Below are positions 22,254 through 30,891 of a stretch of DNA of 35,590 bases, piece by piece. Source of the stretch: DAOTYE01 sp034434915. Lineage in GTDB: Bacteria; Chloroflexota; Dehalococcoidia; Dehalococcoidales; RBG-16-60-22. The translations under genes and the position numbers were made by a program. The notes under the pieces are model-generated. The model did no database searches and was not told the origin of the DNA. It saw only the letters and a list, made by a program, of their open reading frames with translations. The stretch lies in NCBI GenBank assembly GCA_034434915.1, contig DAOTYE010000048.1, positions 1-35,590 of the forward strand, written 5' to 3'. Position 1 is the stretch's first letter, and each line of letters opens with the position of its first letter.

Positions 22254-22981
22254 AAAATAATCAGACAAGACGCTGGGCAATCTTCTCCCTGCTGGCTGTG
22301 GCGTTTCTTGTCCTCATCGCCAATGCCGGCTGGTGGGAAGCCGCCCTGCGCTTCCTCTTCCCCGGTGAGACTCAGGTGCTTCACCCCAGAGCCAGCCTCA
22401 TCACGCTGGTGAAAGAGCACCTCACCCTCGTCAGCATCTCAAGCGGTCTCACCATCATCGTCGGTGTGCCGTTGGGCATCTGGGTCACCCGTCCCACGGG
22501 CAGACCGTTCCTGCCGCTTGTTGCTGACCTCACCTCCTTCGGGCAGACTTTTCCGCCGGTTGCCGTGCTCGCCCTCGCCGTGCCCATGTTCGGCTTTGGC
22601 TTGGTGCCCACCGTCCTCGCCCTTTTCTTTTACGGGCTTCTTCCTGTCGTGAGGAACACCATCGCCGGGCTACAGTCAGTATCAAAAGACACGCTTGATG
22701 CCGCTCTCGGTATCGGCATGAGCCGGGTGCAGGCACTGGTGCGCGTTGAACTACCCTTGGCGGCGAGGGTTATCATGGCAGGAGTACGTATCTCCGTCAT
22801 TATCAATATCGGCACCGCCATGATTGGGGCGGTCATCGGGGCGGGGGGACTCGGCTCTCCCATTGTTGCCGGTCTGGTGCAGGATAATATCGCCTACATC
22901 GTAGAGGGGGCAGCCCCCGCCGCGCTCCTCGCCATACTGGCGGACCATTTCCTGGCTACCGTTGAAGGACATTTCGCCTGA
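22250..22981 (+). CDS. yehW: ABC permease, YehW-like
   Basis: The smaller permease, 243 residues, with about six helices. It has the EAA loop DAALGIGMSRVQALVRVELPLA and AGGLGSPIV, matching the partner permease. The first 70 residues contain a signal-anchor helix. It is the last gene of the four-gene operon; the next operon starts about 90 bases later. Confidence 0.93.
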   Translation: MKNNQTRRWAIFSLLAVAFLVLIANAGWWEAALRFLFPGETQVLHPRASLITLVKEHLTLVSISSGLTIIVGVPLGIWVTRPTGRPFLPLVADLTSFGQTFPPVAVLALAVPMFGFGLVPTVLALFFYGLLPVVRNTIAGLQSVSKDTLDAALGIGMSRVQALVRVELPLAARVIMAGVRISVIINIGTAMIGAVIGAGGLGSPIVAGLVQDNIAYIVEGAAPAALLAILADHFLATVEGHFA

Positions 22982-23071
22982 CTTCGCCCCATGTCATCAC
23001 CATCCCCTAACTTTTCTGGCTCGCTAACGTTATACATTTACAGGCTTTTCAGAAAGAAAAGAGGTGATGAC

Positions 23072-24784
23072 ATGCCTGCGAAACGTTTAACACTTTCTCT
23101 GCTGATTCTCCTCCTTATGACTTCATCCTTGGCATTCGCAGGGTGCACTAAGAACCCGGCGGAAGCGGAGACCGCAGGAAGCCAGATAGTCACGGTTCAA
23201 CGCGGTACGCTGACCATAGATATCACTGCCGCCGGAAATCTGGCGCTCTCCAAGACGGAGAACCTCGCTTTTGAGGCGGCCGGATATGTCAATAGCATTA
23301 CCGTAAAGGAAGGCGATACGGTAACCCAGGGACAGGTACTGGCTGAGCTTGACCCCTCTGCCTGGAACGATAAAATCAATACTCTGCAAAGCCAGCTTGC
23401 CTCTGCCGAACAGCAACTGAGGTCAAAGCAACGCTCTCTTAAAACTGCCCAGGACAACCTTGCCACCGCCGAAATCAATGTCACCAAGGCTGAGCGCCAG
23501 GTCACCGCCAAGGAGTTTGCGGTGAGCCAGGCGGAGTACTCTTTGCAAGCGGCGCAGAACAGCCTGAACCAGATAGCCGATGTGAAAAAAGCTCAGGACG
23601 CCGTGGACGAAGCCGAAAATAATCTGAAGTTCGTCAAAAGAGTATTGAACGGCGAGCTCGGCGGGGGGTGGCAGACTGACTATACTTATTGGGTTCAGGC
23701 AAAGACCCGTGCTGAAGAAGACCTGGCGCAAGCTCAGGAAGCCCTGCGGCAAGTGCTGAATGGCACCAGCGTCAATATCACCAGCGGCGTCGCCCTGCAG
23801 GTGGCGCAAGCCCAGCTTCAGGTTCGGCAGAAACAGATGGACCTTGAAGACGCCCGTGTGGCGGTAGAAGACGCCAGGCTGGCGGTCCGCAATGCGCAGT
23901 CGGCCGTTGAAGACGCCAGGCTGGCTCTGGAAGATGCCAGAATCAACCTCGCAGACGCGCAGAAGAACGTGGAAAATGCGCGGAAAGCTCTTGAAGAAGC
24001 GGTAAATACCAGCCTGCAGGTCATTGCGCCCTTTGACGGGTTCGTCACTAGAGTCAATGTCTCAGGCGGTGATGAGGTGCAGAAGGGCACCATTGCCGTG
24101 CAGATAGCTGACCCGAACAAATTTGAAGTTAAGATACCAGTGAATGAACTGGATATCTTTAAAGTCCAGGCTGGTCTGGATGCGGCAGTAACCGCGAACG
24201 CCCTTTCCGGAGTAACCTTCCCGGCAAAGGTGACCCACATCTCGCCCACCGCCACCATCCAGTCAGGCGTGGTGAACTATACTGTGACTGTAGAGCTGGA
24301 AACACTGTCCTCACCCACCGGGAAACAGGCGACTTCCTCATTAGCCGCACCGGAGTCCGCTGAGGCAGGCAGTTCACAGACACAGGGCAAGACGTTCAGT
24401 GGCAGAAGCGGCTCATCGGCACGGACCGGCGCAGCGTCTTCTGCCGGCATTCCAAATATACAGCTCAAGGAAGGCTTGACCGTGACCGTACGCATCATCA
24501 TCGCGGAAGAAAAAGATGTGCTGGTAGTGCCCATTCAGGCAATCAGCCGTGAAAACCAGCAGAGCTATGTCCAGGTGCAGAATGCGGACGGCACCGTGGA
24601 AAAACGGCGGGTCAGGACAGGCTTGACCAGCGGGCAGTCCATTCAAATCATAGAAGGCTTGAATGAAGGCGAGAAGATAATCGTCCCGAAGGTTGCGGCC
24701 ACCTCCAGCAGTTCCTCATCATCTCAATCCAGACCGCCCGGAGGAATGATGATACCGCTTGCGCCGGGAGTCAGACCGAGATGA
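23072..24784 (+). CDS. MacA/HlyD-type adaptor lipoprotein
   Basis: The adaptor of a MacAB-like exporter, 570 residues. The start at 23072 has AGAGGTGA at the right distance; an upstream in-frame ATG (22991) does not. A signal sequence ends AFAGC (C25), an imperfect lipobox. Two lipoyl half-motifs (about 65-97 and 315-350) flank a very long alpha-helical hairpin (98-312) with heptads such as DARLAVED; then come the beta-barrel and membrane-proximal domains and a Ser-rich end. A Ser/Gly/Ala-rich insertion near 430-470 interrupts the beta-barrel. In a cell with one membrane the adaptor would work without TolC. The stop overlaps the ATPase start (ATGA). Confidence 0.9.
   Translation: MPAKRLTLSLLILLLMTSSLAFAGCTKNPAEAETAGSQIVTVQRGTLTIDITAAGNLALSKTENLAFEAAGYVNSITVKEGDTVTQGQVLAELDPSAWNDKINTLQSQLASAEQQLRSKQRSLKTAQDNLATAEINVTKAERQVTAKEFAVSQAEYSLQAAQNSLNQIADVKKAQDAVDEAENNLKFVKRVLNGELGGGWQTDYTYWVQAKTRAEEDLAQAQEALRQVLNGTSVNITSGVALQVAQAQLQVRQKQMDLEDARVAVEDARLAVRNAQSAVEDARLALEDARINLADAQKNVENARKALEEAVNTSLQVIAPFDGFVTRVNVSGGDEVQKGTIAVQIADPNKFEVKIPVNELDIFKVQAGLDAAVTANALSGVTFPAKVTHISPTATIQSGVVNYTVTVELETLSSPTGKQATSSLAAPESAEAGSSQTQGKTFSGRSGSSARTGAASSAGIPNIQLKEGLTVTVRIIIAEEKDVLVVPIQAISRENQQSYVQVQNADGTVEKRRVRTGLTSGQSIQIIEGLNEGEKIIVPKVAATSSSSSSSQSRPPGGMMIPLAPGVRPR
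23867..23925 (+). repeat. 17-base direct repeat inside the adaptor gene
   Basis: GAAGACGCCAGGCTGGC occurs at 23867-23883 and again at 23909-23925, exactly 42 bases (14 residues, two heptads) apart, in the coiled-coil part of the adaptor. Confidence 0.6.
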
Positions 24785-25449
24785 TAACACTCCAGAATAT
24801 CGTCAAGGTCTATCCCCTGGGCAAGCGTGAGCTCACCGTCCTGCGCGGTGTGAGCCTGACCATCGGGCAGGGAGAAATGGTAGCCATCATGGGACCCTCA
24901 GGCTCCGGAAAAACCACACTGCTCAACCTTCTCGGCTGCCTTGACAAGCCCACCTCCGGCAGATACCTTCTGGATGGAAATGAAGTCAGCCGTCTCAGCC
25001 GCAGTGAGCTTGCCCGCGTCAGGTCACAGAAAATCGGGTTCATCTTCCAGTCTTTTAATTTACTACCGCGCATCTCCGCCCTGGCAAACGTTGAGCTGGG
25101 CATGAGGTACGCCGATCTCCGTGACCGCAATCTGGCGCTTGAAGCTCTGGCGAAAGTGGGATTGGCAGAGCGCGCCAACCACCGTCCTACCGAGCTTTCC
25201 GGCGGCGAACAGCAAAGGGTGGCAATCGCCCGGGCAGTGGTGAAAAAACCACCGCTCATCCTGGCTGATGAGCCTACCGGTAATCTGGATAGCCGCACCA
25301 GCGCGGAGATAATGACCATCCTTACCAACCTGCGCAAAGAACAGAACATGACTCTGGTCATGGTCACCCATGAGCTTGATATCGCCCATTACTGCCAGCG
25401 CATCATCCGCCTGAAAGACGGAGAGGTGATAGCTGAGGAGAGGCTATGA
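24781..25449 (+). CDS. MacB/LolD-type ABC ATPase
   Basis: A 222-residue cytoplasmic ATPase: Walker A GPSGSGKTT (about 39-47), Q-loop FIFQSFNLLP, signature LSGGEQQRVAIARA and Walker B LILADEPTGNLD, followed by MVTHELDIA. The NLLP and EPTGNLD forms are typical of the MacB/LolD/FtsE group. It is joined to the adaptor and the permease by ATGA overlaps. In E. coli MacB the ATPase and permease are one chain; here they are separate, as in many Gram-positive bacteria. Confidence 0.95.
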   Translation: MITLQNIVKVYPLGKRELTVLRGVSLTIGQGEMVAIMGPSGSGKTTLLNLLGCLDKPTSGRYLLDGNEVSRLSRSELARVRSQKIGFIFQSFNLLPRISALANVELGMRYADLRDRNLALEALAKVGLAERANHRPTELSGGEQQRVAIARAVVKKPPLILADEPTGNLDSRTSAEIMTILTNLRKEQNMTLVMVTHELDIAHYCQRIIRLKDGEVIAEERL

Positions 25450-26681
25450 AAAAATGGTTTGACCCGATGGTGTCTGCCCTGAGCGGCGTGGCGACCCATA
25501 AACTGCGCAGTTTCCTGACCATCTTGGGCATCGTCATCGGCGTGGCGGCGGTCATCACTCTTATGTCAATCGGCAGAGGAGCAGAGGCACAGATTATTTC
25601 ACGCATTCAGAGCCTGGGCGCCAACCTCATCACCATCAGCCCGGGAGGAGGTTTTACCTTTGGCGGAGTCAGGACTGCGGCGGGTAGCGCCGCCACGCTC
25701 ACCTTTGAAGATGCGCAGGCTATTGCCGCAGAGGTCCCCTATATTGACGCCGTAGCGCCTTCTTCACGTTCTTCACAACAGCTCATCGCCGGCAGGCAGA
25801 ACATGAACGTGCAGGTAATCGGCGCCACGCCGGAATATGAGAAGGTATATAATCTGGAGACGACCAGCGGCATTTTCTTCAGCCAGGATGAATACCGGAG
25901 CGCCGCCAAGGTCGCCGTCATCGGCTCAGAAGTCGCCGCCACCCTGTTCCCGGACAGCAACCCCGTGGGACAGACCATCCGCATGGGCAATACCATCCTT
26001 CTGACCATCGGCGTCCTCAAGAGCAAAGGTGAAATGCCCGGCTCGGTGGACAACAACATTATTATCCCCCTGACTGCCATGCAACAGGTAGTCGCCCAGT
26101 CTCAGACCAGCCGCGGTGAAAAGGTAGTAGCATCAATCGCGCTGACCGTCACGGATAAAGACAAGGCTACTGTCGTCGCAGATAAGATTGAATCTCTGCT
26201 GAGGAGCCGGCACCGTCTCAGCGCCACGGCAGAAAATGATTTCAGAATCAGTTCCACAGAAGAGCTGGCGGCCACCGTCTCTGAAACGATGCAGACGATG
26301 ACCCTGCTCCTGGGCGCTATAGCCGCCATCTCCCTGCTGGTGGGAGGTATAGGCGTGATGAACATCATGCTGGTCTCCGTGCTGGAGCGGACACGGGAAA
26401 TCGGTATCCGCATGGCGCTGGGGGCGAGAGAGCGTGACATCTGGACACAGTTCATCCTTGAGGCGGCGTCCTTGACCTTCACCGGAGGCATCATCGGCAT
26501 TGCCGTGGGCTGGGTGGCATCTTACATCATCGGACGTACCGGAACAGTTCCCACGCTGGTATCTGCAGACATCGTCATCCTTGCCGTATCGGTATCCGTG
26601 GGTATCGGGCTTTTCTTCGGCTTTTACCCGGCGTGGAATGCCTCACGTTTGAACCCGATAGAAGCATTGAGAGCGGAATAG
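25446..26681 (+). CDS. MacB/FtsX-type ABC permease
   Basis: A 411-residue permease: helix 1 near 20-40, an extracytoplasmic MacB domain (about 45-280), then three C-terminal helices. Conserved marks are HKLRSFLTILGIVIGVAAVI after the N-terminus, GGIGVMNIMLVSVLERTREI, IRMALGAR and the final NPIEALRAE. Works with the upstream ATPase and adaptor, probably exporting peptides, lipids or antibiotics by mechanotransmission. It ends 7 bases from the convergent MFS gene, with no terminator between. Confidence 0.95.
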   Translation: MKKWFDPMVSALSGVATHKLRSFLTILGIVIGVAAVITLMSIGRGAEAQIISRIQSLGANLITISPGGGFTFGGVRTAAGSAATLTFEDAQAIAAEVPYIDAVAPSSRSSQQLIAGRQNMNVQVIGATPEYEKVYNLETTSGIFFSQDEYRSAAKVAVIGSEVAATLFPDSNPVGQTIRMGNTILLTIGVLKSKGEMPGSVDNNIIIPLTAMQQVVAQSQTSRGEKVVASIALTVTDKDKATVVADKIESLLRSRHRLSATAENDFRISSTEELAATVSETMQTMTLLLGAIAAISLLVGGIGVMNIMLVSVLERTREIGIRMALGARERDIWTQFILEAASLTFTGGIIGIAVGWVASYIIGRTGTVPTLVSADIVILAVSVSVGIGLFFGFYPAWNASRLNPIEALRAE

Positions 26682-26688
26682 AGCCGCC

Positions 26689-27876
26689 TTAATCTCCTCG
26701 CCGACCATCACACTTTCTGACCGGGGAAAGACAGGCAATGCCGACAATGGCAAAGCTGAGAAGCGAAGACAGGTAGAAAACCGCCGCCAGCCCCATCCTG
26801 TCAGCGATAAATCCGGATATGATGGGCCCGAGGAACATGCCTAAGGCGTAGGTAGCCTGATAGACGCCCATTGCCGTGGCGCGGTGAGAAGGTGCCACTG
26901 CCTGCACGCTCAGCACCATGAAAACGGTGATGAGTGTCCCTCTGCCCACGCCATTGACCAGCATCACTGCCTGAAGCAAAGGCACCGTGTTAATAAACGG
27001 GACTACCAGGATTGACCCGCCCATAGCGATTCCACCAAGTGCGATGGTGACGGCGCAGCCAAGGCGCTTCAGAAACCGAGCCACAAAAAGTGACGTCACG
27101 GCGGAAGAGCCGAGAGCCAGCATGCTGATGATACCGAGGTCAGCTTTAGAGGCACCAATTTGCGCCCCGTAGACAGGAATGAAGCCAAAGAGCCCGGACC
27201 AGTTGGCAAACTGCGCCAGTATACCCATGACTGACGCCGCAATAAGCAGGGGGCGAGACGCCACTTGAGCAAACCCGTGCCAGGAAAAACGCCCTGCAGT
27301 GGCAATATCAGGCTCACTGGTAGCTGAGAGCGTCACCAGCGCTGTCAGTCCCAGCAATGCCGCTCCCCAGAAGGTATAGCCAGAGCCAAAAGCCTCCGCG
27401 ATAAACCCGCCGCTGAGAGTTGCCGCCACCACGGTGCCGCCCTGCACAAAATTGATGATGCCAATTGCCCTCTGGACACCGCCGGGAGGATAATAAGCCG
27501 TAAAATAGATAGTGAACATCACCCAGCCTGCCGCGCCAAGGCCAGTGAGCGCCCGGGCGAGAAAAAGTGCCCAGGGTCCGGGCGCCAGCCCCAGTCCCAG
27601 AGCCCCCAGCAGTGCCGCCGTCATCCCCAGCGCCAGGAGGAGCTTCCGCCGGGCGAAAATATCAAACAGTATGCCGATGGGTATGCGGAAAAGGAGCTGG
27701 GGTATGGCGTACGCGGAAATGATGATTCCCACCATGGACAGGCTGGCACCCAGCGATTGAGAATAGACCGGCAGGATGGGCACATAGAGATACAGAGATG
27801 CCCAGAAGAAGCCTGTACTGGCACAAAATAAAAGGATATTCCTGCGCCGAGTAGAATTATCTGCTATCTCTGACAT
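26689..27876 (-). CDS. MFS transporter, drug-efflux-like
   Basis: A 395-residue protein with twelve hydrophobic segments. The loop after helix 2 reads IPIGILFDIFARRK, and ALTGLGAAGWVMFTIYFTAYYPP lies in helix 4, as in sugar/drug efflux MFS proteins. The second-half repeat of the loop is FVARFLKRLG. The substrate is unknown. There is no ribosome site before the ATG and an extended -10 ends only 10 bases upstream, so the mRNA may be leaderless. It is divergent from the methyltransferase-TspO gene. Confidence 0.88.
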   Translation of the reverse strand: MSEIADNSTRRRNILLFCASTGFFWASLYLYVPILPVYSQSLGASLSMVGIIISAYAIPQLLFRIPIGILFDIFARRKLLLALGMTAALLGALGLGLAPGPWALFLARALTGLGAAGWVMFTIYFTAYYPPGGVQRAIGIINFVQGGTVVAATLSGGFIAEAFGSGYTFWGAALLGLTALVTLSATSEPDIATAGRFSWHGFAQVASRPLLIAASVMGILAQFANWSGLFGFIPVYGAQIGASKADLGIISMLALGSSAVTSLFVARFLKRLGCAVTIALGGIAMGGSILVVPFINTVPLLQAVMLVNGVGRGTLITVFMVLSVQAVAPSHRATAMGVYQATYALGMFLGPIISGFIADRMGLAAVFYLSSLLSFAIVGIACLSPVRKCDGRRGD

Positions 27877-27886
27877 GGTGTACTTT

Positions 27887-27895
27887 ATTATAGCA
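27887..27895 (-). promoter_or_regulatory. Extended -10 promoter of the minus-strand MFS gene
   Basis: Minus strand TGC-TATAAT (27895-27887). The start codon (27876) lies 10 bases beyond the hexamer, so transcription would begin within a few bases of the ATG. Confidence 0.5.
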
Positions 27896-27934
27896 CGGCA
27901 GTTATAACCCTACCGCAGTACATCTTGCTGATAA

Positions 27935-27943
27935 TGCTATAAT
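27935..27943 (+). promoter_or_regulatory. Extended -10 promoter of the fusion gene
   Basis: TGC-TATAAT at 27935-27943, the same nine bases as the divergent promoter. The leader would be about 10 bases and contain the GAGGGGGG ribosome site (27948-27955). Confidence 0.5.
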
Positions 27944-27960
27944 GCTTGAGGGGGGATGCT

Positions 27961-29082
27961 TTGGACAGTGAAACAGCGTTCAGAATCATTCTGATTACTG
28001 AGTTCTCTCTTTTTTCCATCATCCGCATTCAGTCTTACCGTGTGGCTAAGAAAGCGGGCTTGCGGACGGTCATAGAGGAAAGCAAAAAATACCCAATTCT
28101 GCTCAGCATCCTCATCTGCTATGAAGTCTTCACCTTCTTCATCTATATCATTTACCCTCCGGCATTCATCTGGGCGGCATTGAGCATACCGCTGTGGATA
28201 CGCTGGGTGGGAGCATCACTGGGGATTCTGGCGCTTCTCTGGTTCGTCTGGATTCACCGCAGTCTCGGCGTAAACTTCTCCGTCCACCTGAAAATAAAGG
28301 AAAAACAATCACTGGTCACCGGCGGACCTTACCGGTGGATTCGTCACCCCATGTATACTGCTTTCTACCTGCTCCACATCTCTGCCTTCTTTCTCACCGC
28401 AAACTGGTTCATTGGCATCACCTGGCTCGCCGGACTCACCGTCATCATCGCCCTCAGGGTGAAGCGGGAAGAAAAGATGATGGTGGCACAATTCGGAGAG
28501 GAGTATAACGCCTACATGAAGCGCACCGGCAGGTTCTTCCCGCCGCTAAAGCTTAAAAGGTCCCGGACAGAAAGAATGTTTCCCTTCAGGATTAAAGGAG
28601 GTGCAAAAATGAACAGGGCTCTGAGAGCAATCATCAGCATCCTCGCCTGTCAGTTTGCCGGGCTAATCGGGTCCGGGTTTACCATGAACGCCATCTCCAC
28701 CTGGTACGCCGCGCTCAATAAACCCGCCTTCACCCCGCCCAACTGGCTCTTCTTTCCCGCCTGGACTACGCTGTACCTGCTGATGGGCACCGCCGCCTTC
28801 ATCGTCTGGAATAAAGGGCTGGAGAAACCGGGTGTTAAAAAGTCGCTCGCTATCTTTCTGGCTCAACTAGTGCTGAATACCGTCTGGTCAGTTGTCTTCT
28901 TCGGCATGAAATCGCTCTGGGGCGGCGTGGCAATCATCGCGCTACTCTGGGTGGCGATTCTGCTGACAATCTTGAGGTTCTACCCGCTCTCACGCCCGGC
29001 GGCATGGCTGATGGCGCCCTATCTACTCTGGGTGACTTTTGCCACTGTGCTTAATATCTCGGTAGCAGTGCTTAATCCGTAA
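27961..29082 (+). CDS. Isoprenylcysteine methyltransferase-like / TspO fusion
   Basis: One open frame covers two membrane proteins. Residues 1 to about 205 are an ICMT/PEMT-type methyltransferase: several helices, then the SAM-binding GPYRWIRHPMY (122-132), the EEKMMVAQFGEEY motif and the RTGRFFPPL end. Residues 217-373 are a complete TspO/MBR tryptophan-rich sensory protein of usual length, with WYAALNKPAFTPPNW, the LYLLMG helix and NTVWSVVFFG, which binds porphyrins and related ligands. No stop codon separates them. The TTG at 27961 follows GAGGGGGG; a TTG 15 bases earlier lacks a site. Inside the frame AAAGGAGGTG stands 5 bases before the ATG for M217, so TspO could also be made alone. Confidence 0.88.
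   Translation: MDSETAFRIILITEFSLFSIIRIQSYRVAKKAGLRTVIEESKKYPILLSILICYEVFTFFIYIIYPPAFIWAALSIPLWIRWVGASLGILALLWFVWIHRSLGVNFSVHLKIKEKQSLVTGGPYRWIRHPMYTAFYLLHISAFFLTANWFIGITWLAGLTVIIALRVKREEKMMVAQFGEEYNAYMKRTGRFFPPLKLKRSRTERMFPFRIKGGAKMNRALRAIISILACQFAGLIGSGFTMNAISTWYAALNKPAFTPPNWLFFPAWTTLYLLMGTAAFIVWNKGLEKPGVKKSLAIFLAQLVLNTVWSVVFFGMKSLWGGVAIIALLWVAILLTILRFYPLSRPAAWLMAPYLLWVTFATVLNISVAVLNP
28594..28611 (+). promoter_or_regulatory. Internal ribosome site and start of the TspO part
   Basis: AAAGGAGGTG (28594-28603), 5 bases, then ATG at 28609 in frame with the fusion. It is as strong as any ribosome site in the window and is placed at the natural N-terminus of TspO. Confidence 0.7.
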
Positions 29083-29094
29083 GACCCGGCGCAG

Positions 29095-29137
29095 CCGCAC
29101 GGCACCGTGAAAGGCGGGCTTTATTTATTTATTTTGA
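29095..29137 (+). terminator. Terminator behind the fusion gene
   Basis: CCGC (29095-29098) pairs with GCGG (29114-29117), enclosing a small ACGG/CCGT hairpin, and is followed by TTTATTTATTTATTTT. The stem is imperfect, but the T-rich run is long. Confidence 0.4.
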
Positions 29138-30757
29138 ATAGTCAGACTCTACCCTTGTTACCACTTCCACCAGCGCCGCCATGCCTTTTTTGTTCGCCTG
29201 CTTTGCCCGCTGGAGGGCAGGAATAATCTCCTCCGGTCTCCGCACTACCTCGCTATAACCCCCCAGCGCCGCGGCAATCTTGGCATAGTCACCGGAGACG
29301 GAAGTAAAGCGGTATTGCTTATGAGCCGTGGGATAATTGGCGGCGTGTCCGCTCAGCGTGGAGTTATGCAGGACAATGGTGATGATGGGGATTTGCTCCC
29401 TGACCGCAGTCTCAAAATCCATGCCCACCATGCCAAACGAGCCGTCGCCGATGAAGTGGACGCACGTTTTCTCCGGGCAGGCGAGCTTGGCGCCCATGGT
29501 CAAACCCAGGCTCTGTCCCATCGTGGTTGATTTTCCCCAGCCGATATAGCTTCCCGGCGTATCAGAAACATAGAAGGGGAGCAATTGCTCGCGTGGGTTG
29601 CCTGAGTCATGGGTGACGATGGTCTCCTTCTCATTAAACGCCTGCATCATGTCCCAAACGATACGGTAAGGGTTGATGGGGATTTCATCTGAGGTGAGCT
29701 TGGGCATCCAGTCCTTGAGCCAGGCTGTTTTTACTTCTTTAATCTCTCTGGACCAAGCACTGCCATCTCTTTTCCCGATGCCGAGCTGAGACTTTACTTC
29801 ATCAATGAGCTGGCGAAGAACTAATTTCGCATCGCCGATGATGGCATGTTCCAGCGGGTAGTCTTTGCTCAGGTCGCGCTCATCAATGGTGGACTGAACC
29901 ACCCGCTTGCCTGCGGGAATGGGAGTAGTGAAATGCTCAATGGTACAGCTTGAGCCGATAGCAAAGATGAGGTCAGCTTTCTCATGGAAATGGAGCACTG
30001 CGCGGGGTCTGCCTCTGCCGCCCGTGCCCAGGGACAAGGGATGGCTCTCCGGGAAAGCGCTCTTGCCGTTCATCGTGGTGTAGATTGGTATCTGGAGAAG
30101 CTCAACCAGCTCGCGGAGTTCTCTCCAGGCGCGGGCATAGTGGACGCCCTGTCCGGCGCGGATGACCGGGCACTCCGCCTTGAGCAAGAGCTGAGCCACT
30201 TTCTTCACATCGGCAGGGTCACCGCCACTGCGGTAGCTCCTCGCCGGCGTGTACCGGAAAAGGGCATCATCAAACTCCTCCTCCGCCACATCCACCGGCA
30301 GTTCCAGCATGACCGGCGCGGGGCGCCCGTTCTTGAGGTGATGAAAGGCGCGGCGCATCATCTCCGGCACACGGTCCGCAAAGTTAATCAGGTCCACCCA
30401 CTTGGTGATTTCACGGTAGTTGAACATGGCAATGAAGTTCGGCGGGAGCAGGCGGCGTCTCTCCGGAGCGCCGGGTAGCAGCAGGATTGGTACCGAGTCC
30501 GCAAAGGCATGAGCTACGCCGGCAAAGGAATTTTCTATTCCCGGTCCATACTGCATAATGGAGACGCCGTGCCGTTCGCCAAAGGACGCCCGGGTGAAAC
30601 CGTCAGCAATGTTGATTGCCACCCGCTCCGTGCGCGGTTGTATAGTCCTGATGCCCTCCTGAGCCACCGCCTCAAGCAGGGCGTTTGAGGGAAAGCCGGT
30701 GATGAAGTCAACCCCCTCCATCTTCAGGGCTTTAGCTACAGCACTTTTGCCTTTCAT
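29129..30757 (-). CDS. TPP-dependent acetolactate-synthase-like enzyme
   Basis: A 542-residue thiamine-diphosphate enzyme of the acetolactate synthase/pyruvate oxidase/benzoylformate decarboxylase group. The N-terminal domain has E44 in PRTERVAINIADGFTRAS, the glutamate that activates the cofactor; the middle domain has GQGVHYARAW; the C-terminal domain has GDG (437-439) and N465 for the magnesium-diphosphate site. Length fits the family. It has no neighbouring ilv gene or regulatory subunit, so catabolic 2-oxoacid decarboxylation or carboligation is as likely as branched-chain synthesis. The start has GGAGG six bases upstream; the promoter and a leader hairpin lie before it. Confidence 0.9.
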   Translation of the reverse strand: MKGKSAVAKALKMEGVDFITGFPSNALLEAVAQEGIRTIQPRTERVAINIADGFTRASFGERHGVSIMQYGPGIENSFAGVAHAFADSVPILLLPGAPERRRLLPPNFIAMFNYREITKWVDLINFADRVPEMMRRAFHHLKNGRPAPVMLELPVDVAEEEFDDALFRYTPARSYRSGGDPADVKKVAQLLLKAECPVIRAGQGVHYARAWRELRELVELLQIPIYTTMNGKSAFPESHPLSLGTGGRGRPRAVLHFHEKADLIFAIGSSCTIEHFTTPIPAGKRVVQSTIDERDLSKDYPLEHAIIGDAKLVLRQLIDEVKSQLGIGKRDGSAWSREIKEVKTAWLKDWMPKLTSDEIPINPYRIVWDMMQAFNEKETIVTHDSGNPREQLLPFYVSDTPGSYIGWGKSTTMGQSLGLTMGAKLACPEKTCVHFIGDGSFGMVGMDFETAVREQIPIITIVLHNSTLSGHAANYPTAHKQYRFTSVSGDYAKIAAALGGYSEVVRRPEEIIPALQRAKQANKKGMAALVEVVTRVESDYSK

Positions 30758-30794
30758 TTTTGCCTCCGAATCTGAATCTGGTCACAAAATGAGA

Positions 30795-30821
30795 AAGCCC
30801 CCTGTTTTCCGCCGGGGGCTT
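30795..30821 (-). terminator. Leader hairpin, possible attenuator
   Basis: AAGCCCCC and GGGGGCTT (30821-30814 with 30802-30795, minus strand) form an 8-base-pair stem with an 11-base loop, followed by TCTCATTTT. It lies between the promoter and the gene. The T-rich part is imperfect, so termination is uncertain. Confidence 0.5.
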
Positions 30822-30861
30822 CACCATGCAAGTCCATTTTCATGTGCTCGCCTTACCGCCA

Positions 30862-30891
30862 AGTATAGCATACCACCTGCTTCTCCTGCAA
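30862..30891 (-). promoter_or_regulatory. Promoter of the TPP-enzyme gene
   Basis: Minus strand TTGCAG (30891-30886), 18 bases, TATACT (30867-30862), with TGC just before the -10. The leader is about 100 nucleotides and begins with a possible hairpin GCGAG/CTTGC before the larger stem. Confidence 0.5.
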
